Of a stretch of DNA of 64,000 nt, positions 1 to 12,900 are shown in pieces (positions within the stretch are counted from its first letter, which is position 1; the number at the start of each line of letters is the position of its first letter). The notes under the pieces are model-generated. The model was given only the letters and a program-made list of their open reading frames with translations. It made no database searches and was not told the origin of the DNA. Position numbers and translations under genes: made by a program. This DNA is from Liolophura sinensis (lineage: Eukaryota; Mollusca; Polyplacophora; Chitonida; Chitonidae), in NCBI RefSeq assembly GCF_032854445.1, contig NC_088304.1, positions 4,898,001-4,962,000 of the forward strand, written 5' to 3'.

Positions 1-842
1 GTCTTCCTCAATATTAACTGATCATCTAATTTAATAACACAAAACATGATCAAACTTATCAAATGAGTAGCATCTAGTAGAAGCTATATATAGCTATATA
101 TATATATGTGTGTGTGTTGGATAAGTTTTTATAACAGTAGTTACAGTCATTGGTAACTAAATTAAACCTTAATAAATCACAGGTTAAACTGATCTTGGAC
201 TGATGTAACTGTTATATTAGTCCCAAGTTTAATTAGTGCTTGTTTTACACTACTCGCCAGATCAGGGGGTTAGCCAGAAATGTGTCAAGGGTGTCCAAAC
301 ATCCATTTGCGAGGCCATTTTGTTATAGCAGGGTGTCCAGATTTCATGTTTTCCTATCTCTGCCATGTTTAAAGTACTGAAAAAAGGGTGCCTGAATAGC
401 ACCAATTTGTTTATTTCACCCATCCACTTTGACAGGTGGACGGGTAACTGATTAACCCTATGCACCAGATCCAAATTTCACCAGCCTTAAATCAACCGTT
501 GCAACAATGTATATTGCAAGCCCTACATATCTGAGACTTCAACATTGGCTATCTTTGTATGTGATGATCACTTGCTCATCAGTAGGCATATGGATCAAGT
601 ACAGTTCAGACAAATTGTTTGGACATCAGTCTGGTATCCAAATCATAGCATTCCATGGAGACAGCACTCTAAAATTATTACATGTATGATTAGGACAGAC
701 CAGCTATAGGGTATAACTATGGTAATATGTCCCAAACAATGATTCAATAATATGTAAAAGAAAAAAAAAAAAAAAATCCTCATTTCTGTTGGTGTCATAG
801 TGCCTTGCAATTTTCGCTGTGATGCCTGTTTTCTATGTCAAG
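1..842. other. Intronic or upstream sequence of FBXO21
   Basis: AT-rich sequence ending in the acceptor of the first visible FBXO21 exon (AG at 841-842). It holds a short TA-rich and GT-rich microsatellite near 85-118 and an A-tract near 760-775. I see no exon; small open frames at 262-474 and 507-689 have no family features. Confidence 0.5.
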
Positions 843-3800
843 ATGGCCAGATCTGGTAGAGAAATATCCTCGAGGAGCTTCTCACTGGTGGCAGGATGTC
901 TACAAATACCAGCACAGCTGTCGACAGAGGGTTCAGGCTATGGTCAAGGAGTTCTCTCCCCTATACTACAGCAGTGATGAAATCTCCAAGGATGGCTTTC
1001 TTCCATTCATGGCACTCATGGAGGAGAGTGAGCATTCTCCAATGGCTGTGATTGATGAACTAATGGAGACATTTCGTCATGGAGAACGGTAAATAGTGTT
1101 GTAAACAGAAAGTAAAATATGTCAAAAGAAATGAAAATCCACGAGAATCAACAAATTGCTAAGCCATGCAGCCTGTGACAGACAGCTGGGAATGAATACT
1201 TTCTGTGTTAACTTATTGTCTCACAAATTTAGATTAAGGTAACGTAAGGTAGCCTTGAGTTGTAAATGTCTAAACATGGCAACCCACTCACGTTCCCCTC
1301 AAACTGAGTTTGAATAACCTCTAGATAGTCCTTCTGTAATTGCATGCTGGTGATATGTACACTTACAGCTCAGCTCAAAACCCAGCTGGTAGTGCATTTT
1401 TTTTTTTTTTTTTTTTTTTTTCTTTTTGCATCTAGCTGGCACGTTTTTAGAGAGACTGTAGCTTTACTGGTTTCACTCAACACTTAATGGGTGAATAGTC
1501 CTCACAAGCATACGTGAGAAAAAATAGGTCTGCCTTGTACATAAGCTCTATGTGATGTATACTCAGTGGAGTACACGTACCTGACAAATCACATTACATA
1601 AACTATAATGTTTTATTTGTGGTTATGATGCAGTACCCTGTCGTTGAGAGGACGGAATCATGGTACCTGAGTGTAAGATAACCCCAACTTACTGCCTCAC
1701 AAATAACCCAATCTAAGATCAAAAGAACGGTCAGAATCAGGCATCATGTGCAGTTTAGTAACAGGCAGAGGTTTTGGTCATTTATCGTGATGACAGCTAC
1801 AGAGTGGCCGGAATCTGTATTCTGAGCTAGGAGAAAGGTGTGTTGAATGAGTTATGACAAACAGGCAGATAGCGTGTATCCTGCTATGGTGTCATCGATA
1901 AAATTCTTAAGATTTTCTTGTTCCAGGCACTCAAACCTTACCAACAAGTACTACGCGGAGAAAGTGTTACGATATCTCCTTCAGCTTCACCTGTCTCATG
2001 AGCTGACAGCCTTCCTTGCCCAACCCTCTGAGGACCAGCTTATTGAGAATGGTAACAATGTTCCAGTTAATACTGAACAGGTTTCAATTAGACTCCACCA
2101 ATGTGGTCGCTGTGAGTTCAAGTCCAGCTCATGCTGGCTTCCTCTCCGGTCGTACATGGGAAGGTCTTCCAGCAGCCTGCGGATGGTTGTGGGTTTCCCC
2201 CGGGCTGTGCCCGGTTTCCACCCACCATAATGCTGGGCGCCGTCGTATAAGTGAAATATTCTTGAGTACGACGTAAAACACCAATCAAATAAATAAATCA
2301 ATTAGACTCTGTGTTGATTGTGGCAATATTTGATGTTCTGATACATTTTTCTGAAAAGTGTGCAGCAGAAAGAATCTCAAAGAAAATCAGCTTTCATAAT
2401 TTTAAAAGAAGAGAGCAAGGAGCTACTGCATCACTTGTTAGCATAATGTTTTTCCCCACCAAAGATTAAGTTGATTTTCTGCAAGATTTTTTTCTTCCGC
2501 ACACTCATCAGGGTTCTTTTGATTTTAAGTTGTTTTGGTAAACATTGATTTTGCAGATGGTCGTGGGTTTCCCCCGGGCTCTGCCCGGTTTCCACCCACC
2601 GTAATGCTGGCCGGCGTTGATATAAGTGAAATATTCTTGAGTACTGCGTAAAACACCAATCAAATAAATAAATCTTCTCTCTGTTTCCTATTAACTCACA
2701 GGAGCTGTTCTTGTTGCTCAGTGGTGCCAGCCTACTGTTGACATCACAGAAGCCTGTGTCAGTCGTATGTTGGACGCCATCGCCGTGAGAGTTGAGAACA
2801 GGATTAAGGAACGCCATCCTACTCACCCTGTCTGCTCAGTACAACTTAACAGTGACAAACGTAAGCTCATCGTTGTGTCTGGCTGATTCATATTTTACCT
2901 TTGACCAGATATTTTCTTATGGCAGATTTATCAAAGCCATTGTTTGTCTGTACACAAAGTAAGCCATAATTGGACAGATTCATGTGTTGATCACCTTTCA
3001 TTCATCTCTGGGTGAATCAGCCTATGAATCATGATTTGTTTATGTGTGAATCAGCCTGTGAGTCATCTTTTTTTTTGTGTCTGAATCAACGTTTATTTCC
3101 TGTGCGAAGCATCTTTTATCTGTGTGAATCATCGTTTATTTCCTGTGTGAAGCATCTATTTTCTGTGTGAATCATCATTCATTTTCTGTGAAAATAATCA
3201 TTTATTTTCTGTGAATCACCATTATTTCCTGTGTGAGCCGTGATTAATTTTCTGCATGAATTAGTCTGTGAAAATCATCATTCATTCCTGTGTGAATCGT
3301 CATTTATTTCCTGTGTAAAGCATATATTTTCTGTGTGAATCATCATTTATTTTGTGTGTGAATCATCATTTATTTTCTGTGTAAATCATCATTTATGGTG
3401 GATGAATGATGAAGCATTCCTCTGTGTAATCTAAAAATGTTGAAAAGTATAAAATCTTCATGTACTTGAAGAAGAAAATGTTGATGGCTGAGACAGTGTG
3501 AATTGTCTATTTGTAGCTCTGTACGAGTCCCAGTGGAAGCCGGCCCAGTGTAGGCAGGTTTTGGAGGCTGTCAATCAGGTTCTCTACACAGATATGGGCT
3601 TCTCTGGTAACTCTGTCAACTATTACAGCCCAGAAAACTCTTATATCAACAAGGTTAGTGTGGAAAATCAAGGCTCACACGCTGTTTGTAATATCTGTGT
3701 ACTGAAGAATTCAATCGTCTGCATGCATTTAATTCCACTTGAAAAGGTTTAAAACTGTGGATAAAGATATCAAATTTTCAACAGTATTTCTAGTGATGAT

Positions 3801-6800
3801 TATTTCAGTTTTGCTGGTCAGGTCATACCTGTCCAGTGACTTTGAAAGTTGTACTTGTGACTGCTTTGCATGGCACACAGCTAGGAAAAAGAACTAGTTG
3901 ACCCTGTGTCAGTGTAGTTTGACTGGGTTGGGATGTGCTGTCTTCGCCATAATGGTTCAGTGGCGGCAGCACTTTGATGTTGTGGACTTGCCCTGCCACA
4001 AAAAGACACAGTACATGTTCACACACCTAATAACTCCTTGTCGTCATATGACTGAAAAATTGCTAAGCACGACATAAAACCAATGTATATTCACATACAT
4101 ACTTCAAGTTTGAGCTGTCTTTTCCATAAAGCAATTTTCTTGGTGTAATTATATCCCATTTTGCCTCCCGATTCTAATTTCAGGTGCTTGAACGACGCAT
4201 TGGTATCCCGATCTCATTGGCTATTGTGTATTCGGCTGTTGCTAGGCGACTCGGGGTGCTCTGCTCACCAGTTAATTTTCCCTCCCACTTCCTGCTCAAG
4301 TGGAGGGAACATCCCATGTAAGTTTGTGAAATCTTAGCTCACAGTCATCGTATGAAACTAGTTTAAAAACTAATCAGAATGTTTTCCTAAATTCATTTGT
4401 CCCCAGACTTTTGATTATGCCAGGTGTATATTATTCGCACCCCAAGACTTTGTTTCAGGAGTGCGTTACTTGTGGGAGCATGATAGGATGCTTCGTATTC
4501 AAAGGCCTCTGTAAGCTTGCAGTGGCTTTGTCAGACAGGGTCCAGAACTAGGTATTCGTTGTTTGCTGAATGAACAAAAATTTTGCCAAAAAAGTGCTTT
4601 TTTAGATGCAAATTAATTTCATAAAAGTATTATGTTGGGTGATGAATTGAGATTTTTAGTAGGATAACACTCTACCTTCCAGACAAACCTCAAAATTCCT
4701 TCATTAGATTTGTAGCACTCTCAGAATCGGGCAAAAGGAGTAAATTTGTCATGTGCAAAAGTTTAGGCCATTTGTATTGAAGTAATAGTTCTTGTAGACA
4801 TTTCTTTTGCCATGTTTGGATTCATGGTGTTCCGTGTTGTTTTGTCTACTTGCAGGCTTCCGGACCCCCAGCAAGATACATACATTGACGTGTTCCGTGC
4901 AGGCAGATTCCTGACACAGCAAGAGTGTGGGTCAGCCCTCCAGATTACTCAGTCTGCACTCAATGACCCCAAAGTCTATTCAGCAATAGAACCTCGTCTG
5001 GTAGGTGCTTTACCGATTCCTGTCCCATCCCATCATCAAATCTTGACTTTTGCATATTTTGCTCTTTAGTCCGTGGTCAAATTCCATCGTTGTACAGGTT
5101 TTATATATGTTCAGTTGTTCAGTGGTATTTCGCTGTCCCATGTTAAATCACTCATGTTATACAACAGTTGGACTATTTTAAAGTACATAAACTTCATAAG
5201 CATTTCAGGTTTACAAGGTAAGCCCTTTTCTCAGGTATAAAGATTGAAATTAATTAATACATGTATGAGGTAAACACTTCACACTGAGTAGAATTCACAT
5301 CAGTTTGTGCGAGATCAGAGTCACTCAGGTACTTTCTTTGACTCACTTCTCTCAGCCAGTCACTGACTAGGACCTCACAGTGGCGTCTCTGTACAAGCAG
5401 ATGAAAGTTCATTACCGTGAAAGTACACATAAAATCCACGTCACAGCAAATTTAAAATGTATAACAATAATTAATACAGCTCACCTTTGGTATGCAATGC
5501 AAGTATGTGAGTTCTCATGTTTCCTATGACACTAGAATTTGTGTTTTACTGTTATTAGACTTATGAAATATATCGCAAATACTCTCTACCAAAACACCAA
5601 TGAGAATGAATCATGTGAATGCGTCGCTGTTCTGTCTGCGTCTATATACTCACCCAGGTTTACGAGAGAATGGCAAGGAATCTGGTGTACATCGGTCGCC
5701 AGCAGGGACAGATGGGGGACAGTATGCTGTGCTTGAGAAACGCCCTGGAACTATACCTGGTTATCTCCCCTGATGACCTTGAGAAGCGCCTCCTCCTAGC
5801 CAGGGTCAACCTTCACCTTAACATCAACCTGCCTGACGTGAGTTAAATCTACTATTCCTCATTTAATAGGATATTATTCTGCAGTGTGAAATTTTTTATC
5901 TTTTACTATGAATAGAAAGAAATCTGTAACCTGCATAATGATAACTGTTTCGAGTGGGTGAGTGGGTGCTTAGGGTAGATAGCTGTTTCAAGTGGGTGAG
6001 TGGGTGCTTAGGGTAGATAGCTGTTTTGAGTGGGTGAGTGGGTGCTTAGGGTAGATAGCTGTTTTGAGTGGGTGAGTGGGTGCTTAGGGTAGATAACTGT
6101 TTTGAGTGGGTGAGTGAGTGCTTAGGGTAGATAGCTGTTTTGCGTGGGTGAGTGGGTGCTTAGGGTAGATAACTGTTTCAAGTGGGTGAGTGGGTGCTTA
6201 GGGTAGATAACTGTTTCAAGTGGGTGAGTGGGTGCTTAGGGTAGATAGCTGTCTCTAGTGGTGCCTTAGTATGCATATGTTTAACGTGTCATGTTGGATA
6301 TACAAAAGCACATGATCATTGATGCCTATGGTACCACATTACAGTCTTCAACTCCAGTCTGCTTTCTTAAAATGTACTTTTCTGACTTTTTTAACAAATG
6401 TCCTTGAACCTGTGTAAAGTCTCAGATGTCCCAACAAGTGGAGTGAAATACACAGATTTGGCTGACCTGTGTGTAACTACTGAGTCATAATTCTTAAACA
6501 AGGTCACATGGATTTGTTTGTCCCCCAGCAACGAAATGTGGATTATGCGCACTGGAAACAGCTTTCCAGCTTTTAGAAGATCCGTGCATCTATTTTAAGA
6601 CCAAAACCTTAATTCCTCAACCTTTTCGCATATAAAAGAGCAACTTTCAGTGCATTTTTGCGCATGTTAAATTAGACTTTGAAGACAAACGTACATTTCT
6701 TGGATTTCCTCGATTTAAGGCTTCACAAAGAGCATAATTTAATAGTCTGCACAGAAAAAGAGGCTTCAGTCTATGTGTAGACCACATTCCTCAATATCAA

Positions 6801-6957
6801 ACCAAACCCAAGAAGATAATTCCAAAGCTCTTTCCTTTATTTCGTTACTGAGTTAATGGGTGTTAACTCAGTAACACATTGCATATCAAGAACAAAACAA
6901 TAGAGGCATTTGAATGTTTAAAGAATCCTGGTGATTAATGACTAATTATGACCTTTA

Positions 6958-6991
<34 letters not shown>

Positions 6992-9900
6992 CAGGTTGTG
7001 GAGAGAGGATAGCTGACTTGGATCAGACTCACAGGAGTCTGGTGACTTACATTAATCATGAGTCTAACCTGTCTGTCTATGTGTGTGTCTGTCTGTCTGT
7101 CTGTCTGCAGGTTGTGGAGAGAGGATAGCTGACTTGGATCAGACTCACAGGAGTCTGGTGACTTACATTAATCATGAGTCTAACCTGTCTGTCTGTGTGT
7201 CTGTCTTTCTGTCTGTCTGCAGGTAGTGAAGGGTCTACAGAGGATAGCTGACATGGATCAGGCTCAGATGAGTCTGGTGACTTATATTAATCATGACTCT
7301 AACCTTTATCTCTGTCTACCTGTTTTTCTTCAGGTTGTGGAGAGTCTACAGAGGATAGCTGACATGGATCAGGCTCAGATGAGTCTGGTGACTTATATTA
7401 ATCATGACTCTAACCTTTATCTCTGTCTACCTGTTTCTGTTCATGTTGTGGAGAGTCTACAGAGGATAGCTGACTTAGATCAGGCTCACAAGAGTCAGGT
7501 GACTTATATTAATCATGACTCTAACCTTGATGTCTGTCTGTCTGTCTGTCTGTCTGTCTGCAGGTTGTGGAGAGTCTACAGAGGATAGCTGACATGGATC
7601 AGACTCACAGGAGTCAGGTGACTTATATTAATCATGACTCTAACCTTGATGTCTGTCTTTCTGTCTGTATGCAGGTTGTGGAGAGTCTACAGAGGATAGC
7701 TGACATGGATCAGGCTCAGATGAGTCTGGTGACTTATATTAATCATGACTCTAACCTTTATCTCTGTCTACCTGTTTGTCTTCAGGTTGTGGAGAGTCTA
7801 CAGAGGATAGCTGACATGGATCAGGCTCAGATGAGTCTGGTGACTTACATGATCTCCGCAGCCCAAGCACTCATACACGAGGAGAAATCATCACAGAGTA
7901 AAGAGGTTAGTAACCGTGTAAATATCTGACATAGGATTACAGGATAAGTGGAGACATTTTTTGGTCTTGTAAATACATATATACATTTTCAAAGAACCCT
8001 TTGGTTCATCCAAGGCAGTGTTCAGTGCGTTGTTGACTCCCTTCCAGGATGGTTTGTATACTAACCTTACATCTTTGTTTTTCACCTGGTTGGGTTTGAA
8101 TGAAAATATCCTGTTATCACCAGGCACACACAGACTTAATGCCTTTTATTGTGAAGTTCCCAACCAAATTCAGGGTATCTGTCTGGCACCCTCAGATCAT
8201 GCTAGGTAGCCTGTTAGCTACAGTATTGCATGTCAGGTCTCAGTCTGGTACAGTCAGATCATGGTAGGTAGCCTGTTAGCTACAATATTGCATGTCAGGT
8301 CTCAGTCTGGCACAGTCAGATCATGGTAGGTAGCCTGTTAGCTACAGTATTGCATGTCAGGTCTCAGTCTGGTACAGTCAGATCATGGTAGGTAGCCTGT
8401 TAGCTACAATATTGCATGTCAGGTCACTGGCACAGTCAGATCATGCTAGGTAGTCTGTTAGCTACAGTATTGCATGTCAGGTCTCAGTCTGGTACAGTCA
8501 GATCATGGTAGGTAGCCTGTTAGCTACAGTATTGCATGTCAGGTCTCAGTCTGGCACAGTCAGATCATGGTAGGTAGCCTGTTAGCTACAGTATTGCATG
8601 TCAGGTCTCAGTCTGGTACAGTCAGATCATGGTAGGTAGCCTGTTAGCTACAGTATTGCATGTCAGGTCTCAGTCTGGTACAGTCAGATCATGGTAGGTA
8701 ACCTGTTAGCTACAGTATTGCATGTCAGGTCTCAGTCTGGTACAGTCAGATCATGGTAGGTAGCCTGTTAGCTACAATATTGCATGTCAGGTCGCTGTCT
8801 GGCACAGTCAGATCATGGTAGGTAGCCTGTTAGCTACAATATTGCATGTCACTCTCTGTCTGGTACAGTCAGATCATGCTAGGTAGTCTGTTAGCTACAG
8901 TATTGCATGTCAGGTCTCAGTCTGGCACAGTCAGATCATGGTAGGTAGCCTGTTAGCTACAGTATTGCATGTCAGGTCTCAGTCTGGTACAGTCAGATCA
9001 TGGTAGGTAGCCTGTTAGCTACAATATTGCATGTCAGGTCGCTGTCTGGCACAGTCAGATCATGGTAGGTAGCCTGTTAGCTACAATATTGCATGTCACT
9101 CTCTGTCTGGTACAGTCAGATCATGGTAGGTAGCCTGTTAGCTACAATATTGCATGTCAGGTCACTGGCACAGTCAGATCATGCTAGGTAGTCTGTTAGC
9201 TACAGTATTGCATGTCAGGTCTCAGTCTGGTACAGTCAGATCATGGTAGGTAGCCTGTTAGCTACAATATTGCATGTCAGGTCTCTGTCTGGCACAGTCA
9301 GATCATGGTAGGTAGCCTGTTAACTATAATATTGCATGTCAGGTCTCAGTCTGGCACAGTCAGATCATGGTAGGTAGTCTGTTACCTTCAATATTGCATG
9401 TCAGGTCGCTGTCTAGCACAGTCAGATCATGGTAGGTAGCCTGTTAGCTACAATATTGCATGTCATTTCTCTGTCTGGCACAGTCAGATCATGGTAGGTA
9501 GCCTGTTAGCTACAATATTGCATGTCGGGTCGCTGTCTGGCACAGTCAGATCATGGTAGGTAGCCTGTTACCTTCAATATTGCATGTCAGGTCTCAGTCT
9601 GGCACAGTCAGATCATGGTAGGTAGCCTGTTAGCTAAAATATTGCATGTCAGGTCGCTGTCTAGCACAGTCAGATCATGGTAGGTAGCCTGTTAGCTACA
9701 ATATTGCATGTCAGTCTCTGTCTGATACAGTCAGATCATGGTAGGTAGCCTGTTAGCTGCAATATTGCATGTCAGGTCGCTGTCTGGCACAGTCAGATCA
9801 TGTTAGGTAGCCTGTTAGCTACAATATTGCATGTCAGGTCTCAGTCTGGTACAGTCAGATCATGGTAGGTAGCCTGTTAGCTACAATATTGCATGTCAGG

Positions 9901-12900
9901 TCTCTGTCTGGCACAGAAGAGATCATGGTAGGTAGCCTGTTAGCTACAATATTGCATGTCAGGATCTTGCTCACTCAGATGGGTAAAGTGTAGGCTTGCT
10001 GCCTCTGTCATGCCTTTGATCTGTGAGGTCATTTGTGTCTCTAACTTAGGAGGTTTGTAGAGTCCCTGGCAATAGGCTGTGGTTTGCTTTCCACATTTGC
10101 TTTCCTCCACCCATTCCCAAGTAACCTGACTGCCATCGTCTTAGTCAAAAATTCTGTGCTACGCTCTTAGGCACCAGGCAAATAAGTAAGTGAATTCAAA
10201 AAATTTTTTATTCTGCATATTTTTATTCGCTTGAGTTGTGGTTACCTTTTTGAAGCTTGCATGGTGTAGAATAGTTTTGATTCCAGATTCTGCAGTTAAC
10301 AGATTAATTGTTTTTCTTCTCAGATAAAAGCCAAAACTCGGGCCCCAAATTCTGTTGTGGATTTTTCTGTAGGAATGATAATGAAACATAAAAGGTATGT
10401 GCTTATCCCAAAGGATTGTCAAGGTCTTTGGTATGTATCGGGAACATTAACTGTTAATCCTATCTTATTAGTCATGTTAGTTCCGTACTCGTACCAGAGG
10501 GGCAGTCTGTACGTTTAATCCTTATCTGTCAGGCTCTCACAAACAGTTTCCCTATTTTTTTCTAATTGGTTAACTAAATTCAGTTGAGACATGGTTTGGT
10601 ACATGGTTTCCCCATGAGAAGTTATAGATTAAGTTTGAAATTTGGGCGGAATCATTTATTTTAGTCAAAATTATGACCGTGTTTTGAGAGTTTTTCTGAC
10701 ATTTTTTCTGATTATTTTGAATTGAAACATTATTTTACTAGTTACATATAAAGTTACATGTAGAGTTTCTGTTGGTTTTGTCCATTTTTGACCACATTAT
10801 GGTCATTTTTGGACGATTATTCTGAATGGAAACTTGGTATATGGCTTCACCAAGAGAAGTTACAGGCGAAGTTTGAGTAATGGACATGTGTGTCATTTGT
10901 AATACTTCCGGAATGTTTGTTTCCTGGTTTAACGCTGCCTTGGTTTAACGCTGCCGTGGTGGTGTTTGTTTCCTGGTTTAATACTGCCATGGTGGTGTTT
11001 GTTTCATGGTTTAACACTGCCATGGTGGTGTTTGTTTCGAGGTTTAACGCTGCCCTGGTGGTGTTTGTTTCGTGGTTTAATGCTGCCGTGATCGTGTTTG
11101 TTTCCTGGTTTAACGCTGCCCTGGTGGTGTTTGCTTCGAGGTTTAATGCTGCCCTTTTGGTGTTTGTTTCGTGGTTTAATGCTGCCGTGATCGTGTTTGT
11201 TTCGTGGTTTAACGCTGCCCTGGTGGTGTTTGTTTCGAGGTTTAACGCTGCCCTGGTGGTGTTTGTTTCGTGGTTTAATGCTGCCGTGATGGTGTTTGTT
11301 TCGTGGTTTAATGCTGCCCTGGTGGTGTTTGTTTCGTGGTTTAACGCTGCCTTTGTGGTGTTTGTTTCGAGGTTTAACGCTGCCCTGGTGGTGTTTGTTT
11401 CGTGGTTTAATGCTGCCATGATCGTGTTTGTTTCGTGGTTTAACACTGCCATGGTGGTGTTTGTTTCATGGTTTAACGCTGCCCTGGTGGTGTTTGTTTC
11501 GTGGTTTAATGCTGCTGTGATCGTGTTTGTTTCATGGTTTAACACTGCCATGGTGGTGTTTGTTTCGTGGTTTAACGCTGCCTTTATGGTGTTTGTTTCG
11601 TGGTTTAATGGTGCCTTGGTGGTGTTTGTTTCGAGGTTTAACGCTGCCCTGGTGGTGTTTATTTCGTGGGTTAACACTGCCGTGGTGGTGTATGTTTCGT
11701 GGTTTAATGCTGCCCTGATGGTGTTTGTTTCGTGGTTTAATGCTGCCGTGGTGGTGTTTTTTGTGTATTAAACAACGTTCAGCGGTATCGAGTTACACAA
11801 CAAAACACCAAGACTAAGTTCAGTAAAGCAACTCTAACAAGTAAACAAACTCACATTCTTTTGTTTGTAGAAATAAACAGCATGAAATAATGTTATTTGG
11901 GGAGGTAAAGTACTCGCTGGGGTGTTGTGTGACACATTCAGTGTTGTTTGTAAGGTCATCTCTGTTTAATATGTATATCTGCACCCTACCTGCAGCAAAC
12001 AGCGGGGATAGTCATGGTTTCCACCCACCATAATGCTGGCCGCCATCACCGCTGTTGCCGCCTTATAAGTGAAATATTCTTGAGTGCAGTGTAAAACACC
12101 AATCAGATAAATAAATTAACAAGTATTGAGTTTTAGATGACACCCCATGGCCGACATGCACTTTATTGACAAGCTTGCAAACATGGATAATGACTCTGAT
12201 GGCTTCAGCATTGGTTGTTGTGGGCTTGTGCACATGGTCACTTCACTTACGTTGTAAAGCATTATCCTATATGTAGTAATAAAATATAAGGAATTAAGAT
12301 ATGATTACATGACTAATAAACATTTCTCAAAGGGATACAGAGTCGTTTCTGATTGGCTGGTGTTAGAGACAGACAAGTCCAGGCTATACCTGGCCTAAGC
12401 TTAATTTAAAGTGTGGCTGGTTTATTCAAGTTTGATCAACGCTGTGAGATTTAGCCCAGGAAACCCTTCTCCACTGTCAACCAATCAGTGTCTTTAAGAA
12501 ATGCATATCAAAAATGAAAAAGAAATGAAAACTATTTTGCCAGGTATCACTACATGTGTTTGATCTATGGCTGGGACCCAGTGTGTAAGGCCAGTCCTGA
12601 GTGGATCCTGCAGATGGGAGTCAACAACTTACCTAAGAAAGACACCCAGCCCTTCTACAACGTCCTCGTGCAGGACGGCTCCAACAGATATGCTGCTCAA
12701 GGTAAGTGGGGAGCTTGTAAACCAATCTGTTGGGTTCTTCTGAAAGAGACAGCGTGTCCATGTAGAGGACCAGTCCCAATGCTGACATATTTGCAGTGCT
12801 AGCTCACTGGATTACAATGCCACACAAGCTACCCAGTAAAAGACGCTGGGTCAACGAGTAGGTCTCGCCCTTGGAGTGGCTATAGAGGAGATTTTTGAAA

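Noticed and set aside
5941-6252. 37-bp array as a donor-seeded repeat of FBXO21 exon 7
   Set aside because: Each unit contains GGTGAGT, but the bases around it do not match the exon 7 donor region, so a common origin is not supported.
5941-9963. CRISPR-like regular repeats
   Set aside because: The units are contiguous tandem copies without unique spacers, in introns of an animal gene.
10847-11771. Long open frames on both strands (276 and 293 codons)
   Set aside because: They are translations of a 33-bp minisatellite inside an FBXO21 intron, with the same 11-residue unit throughout on each strand.
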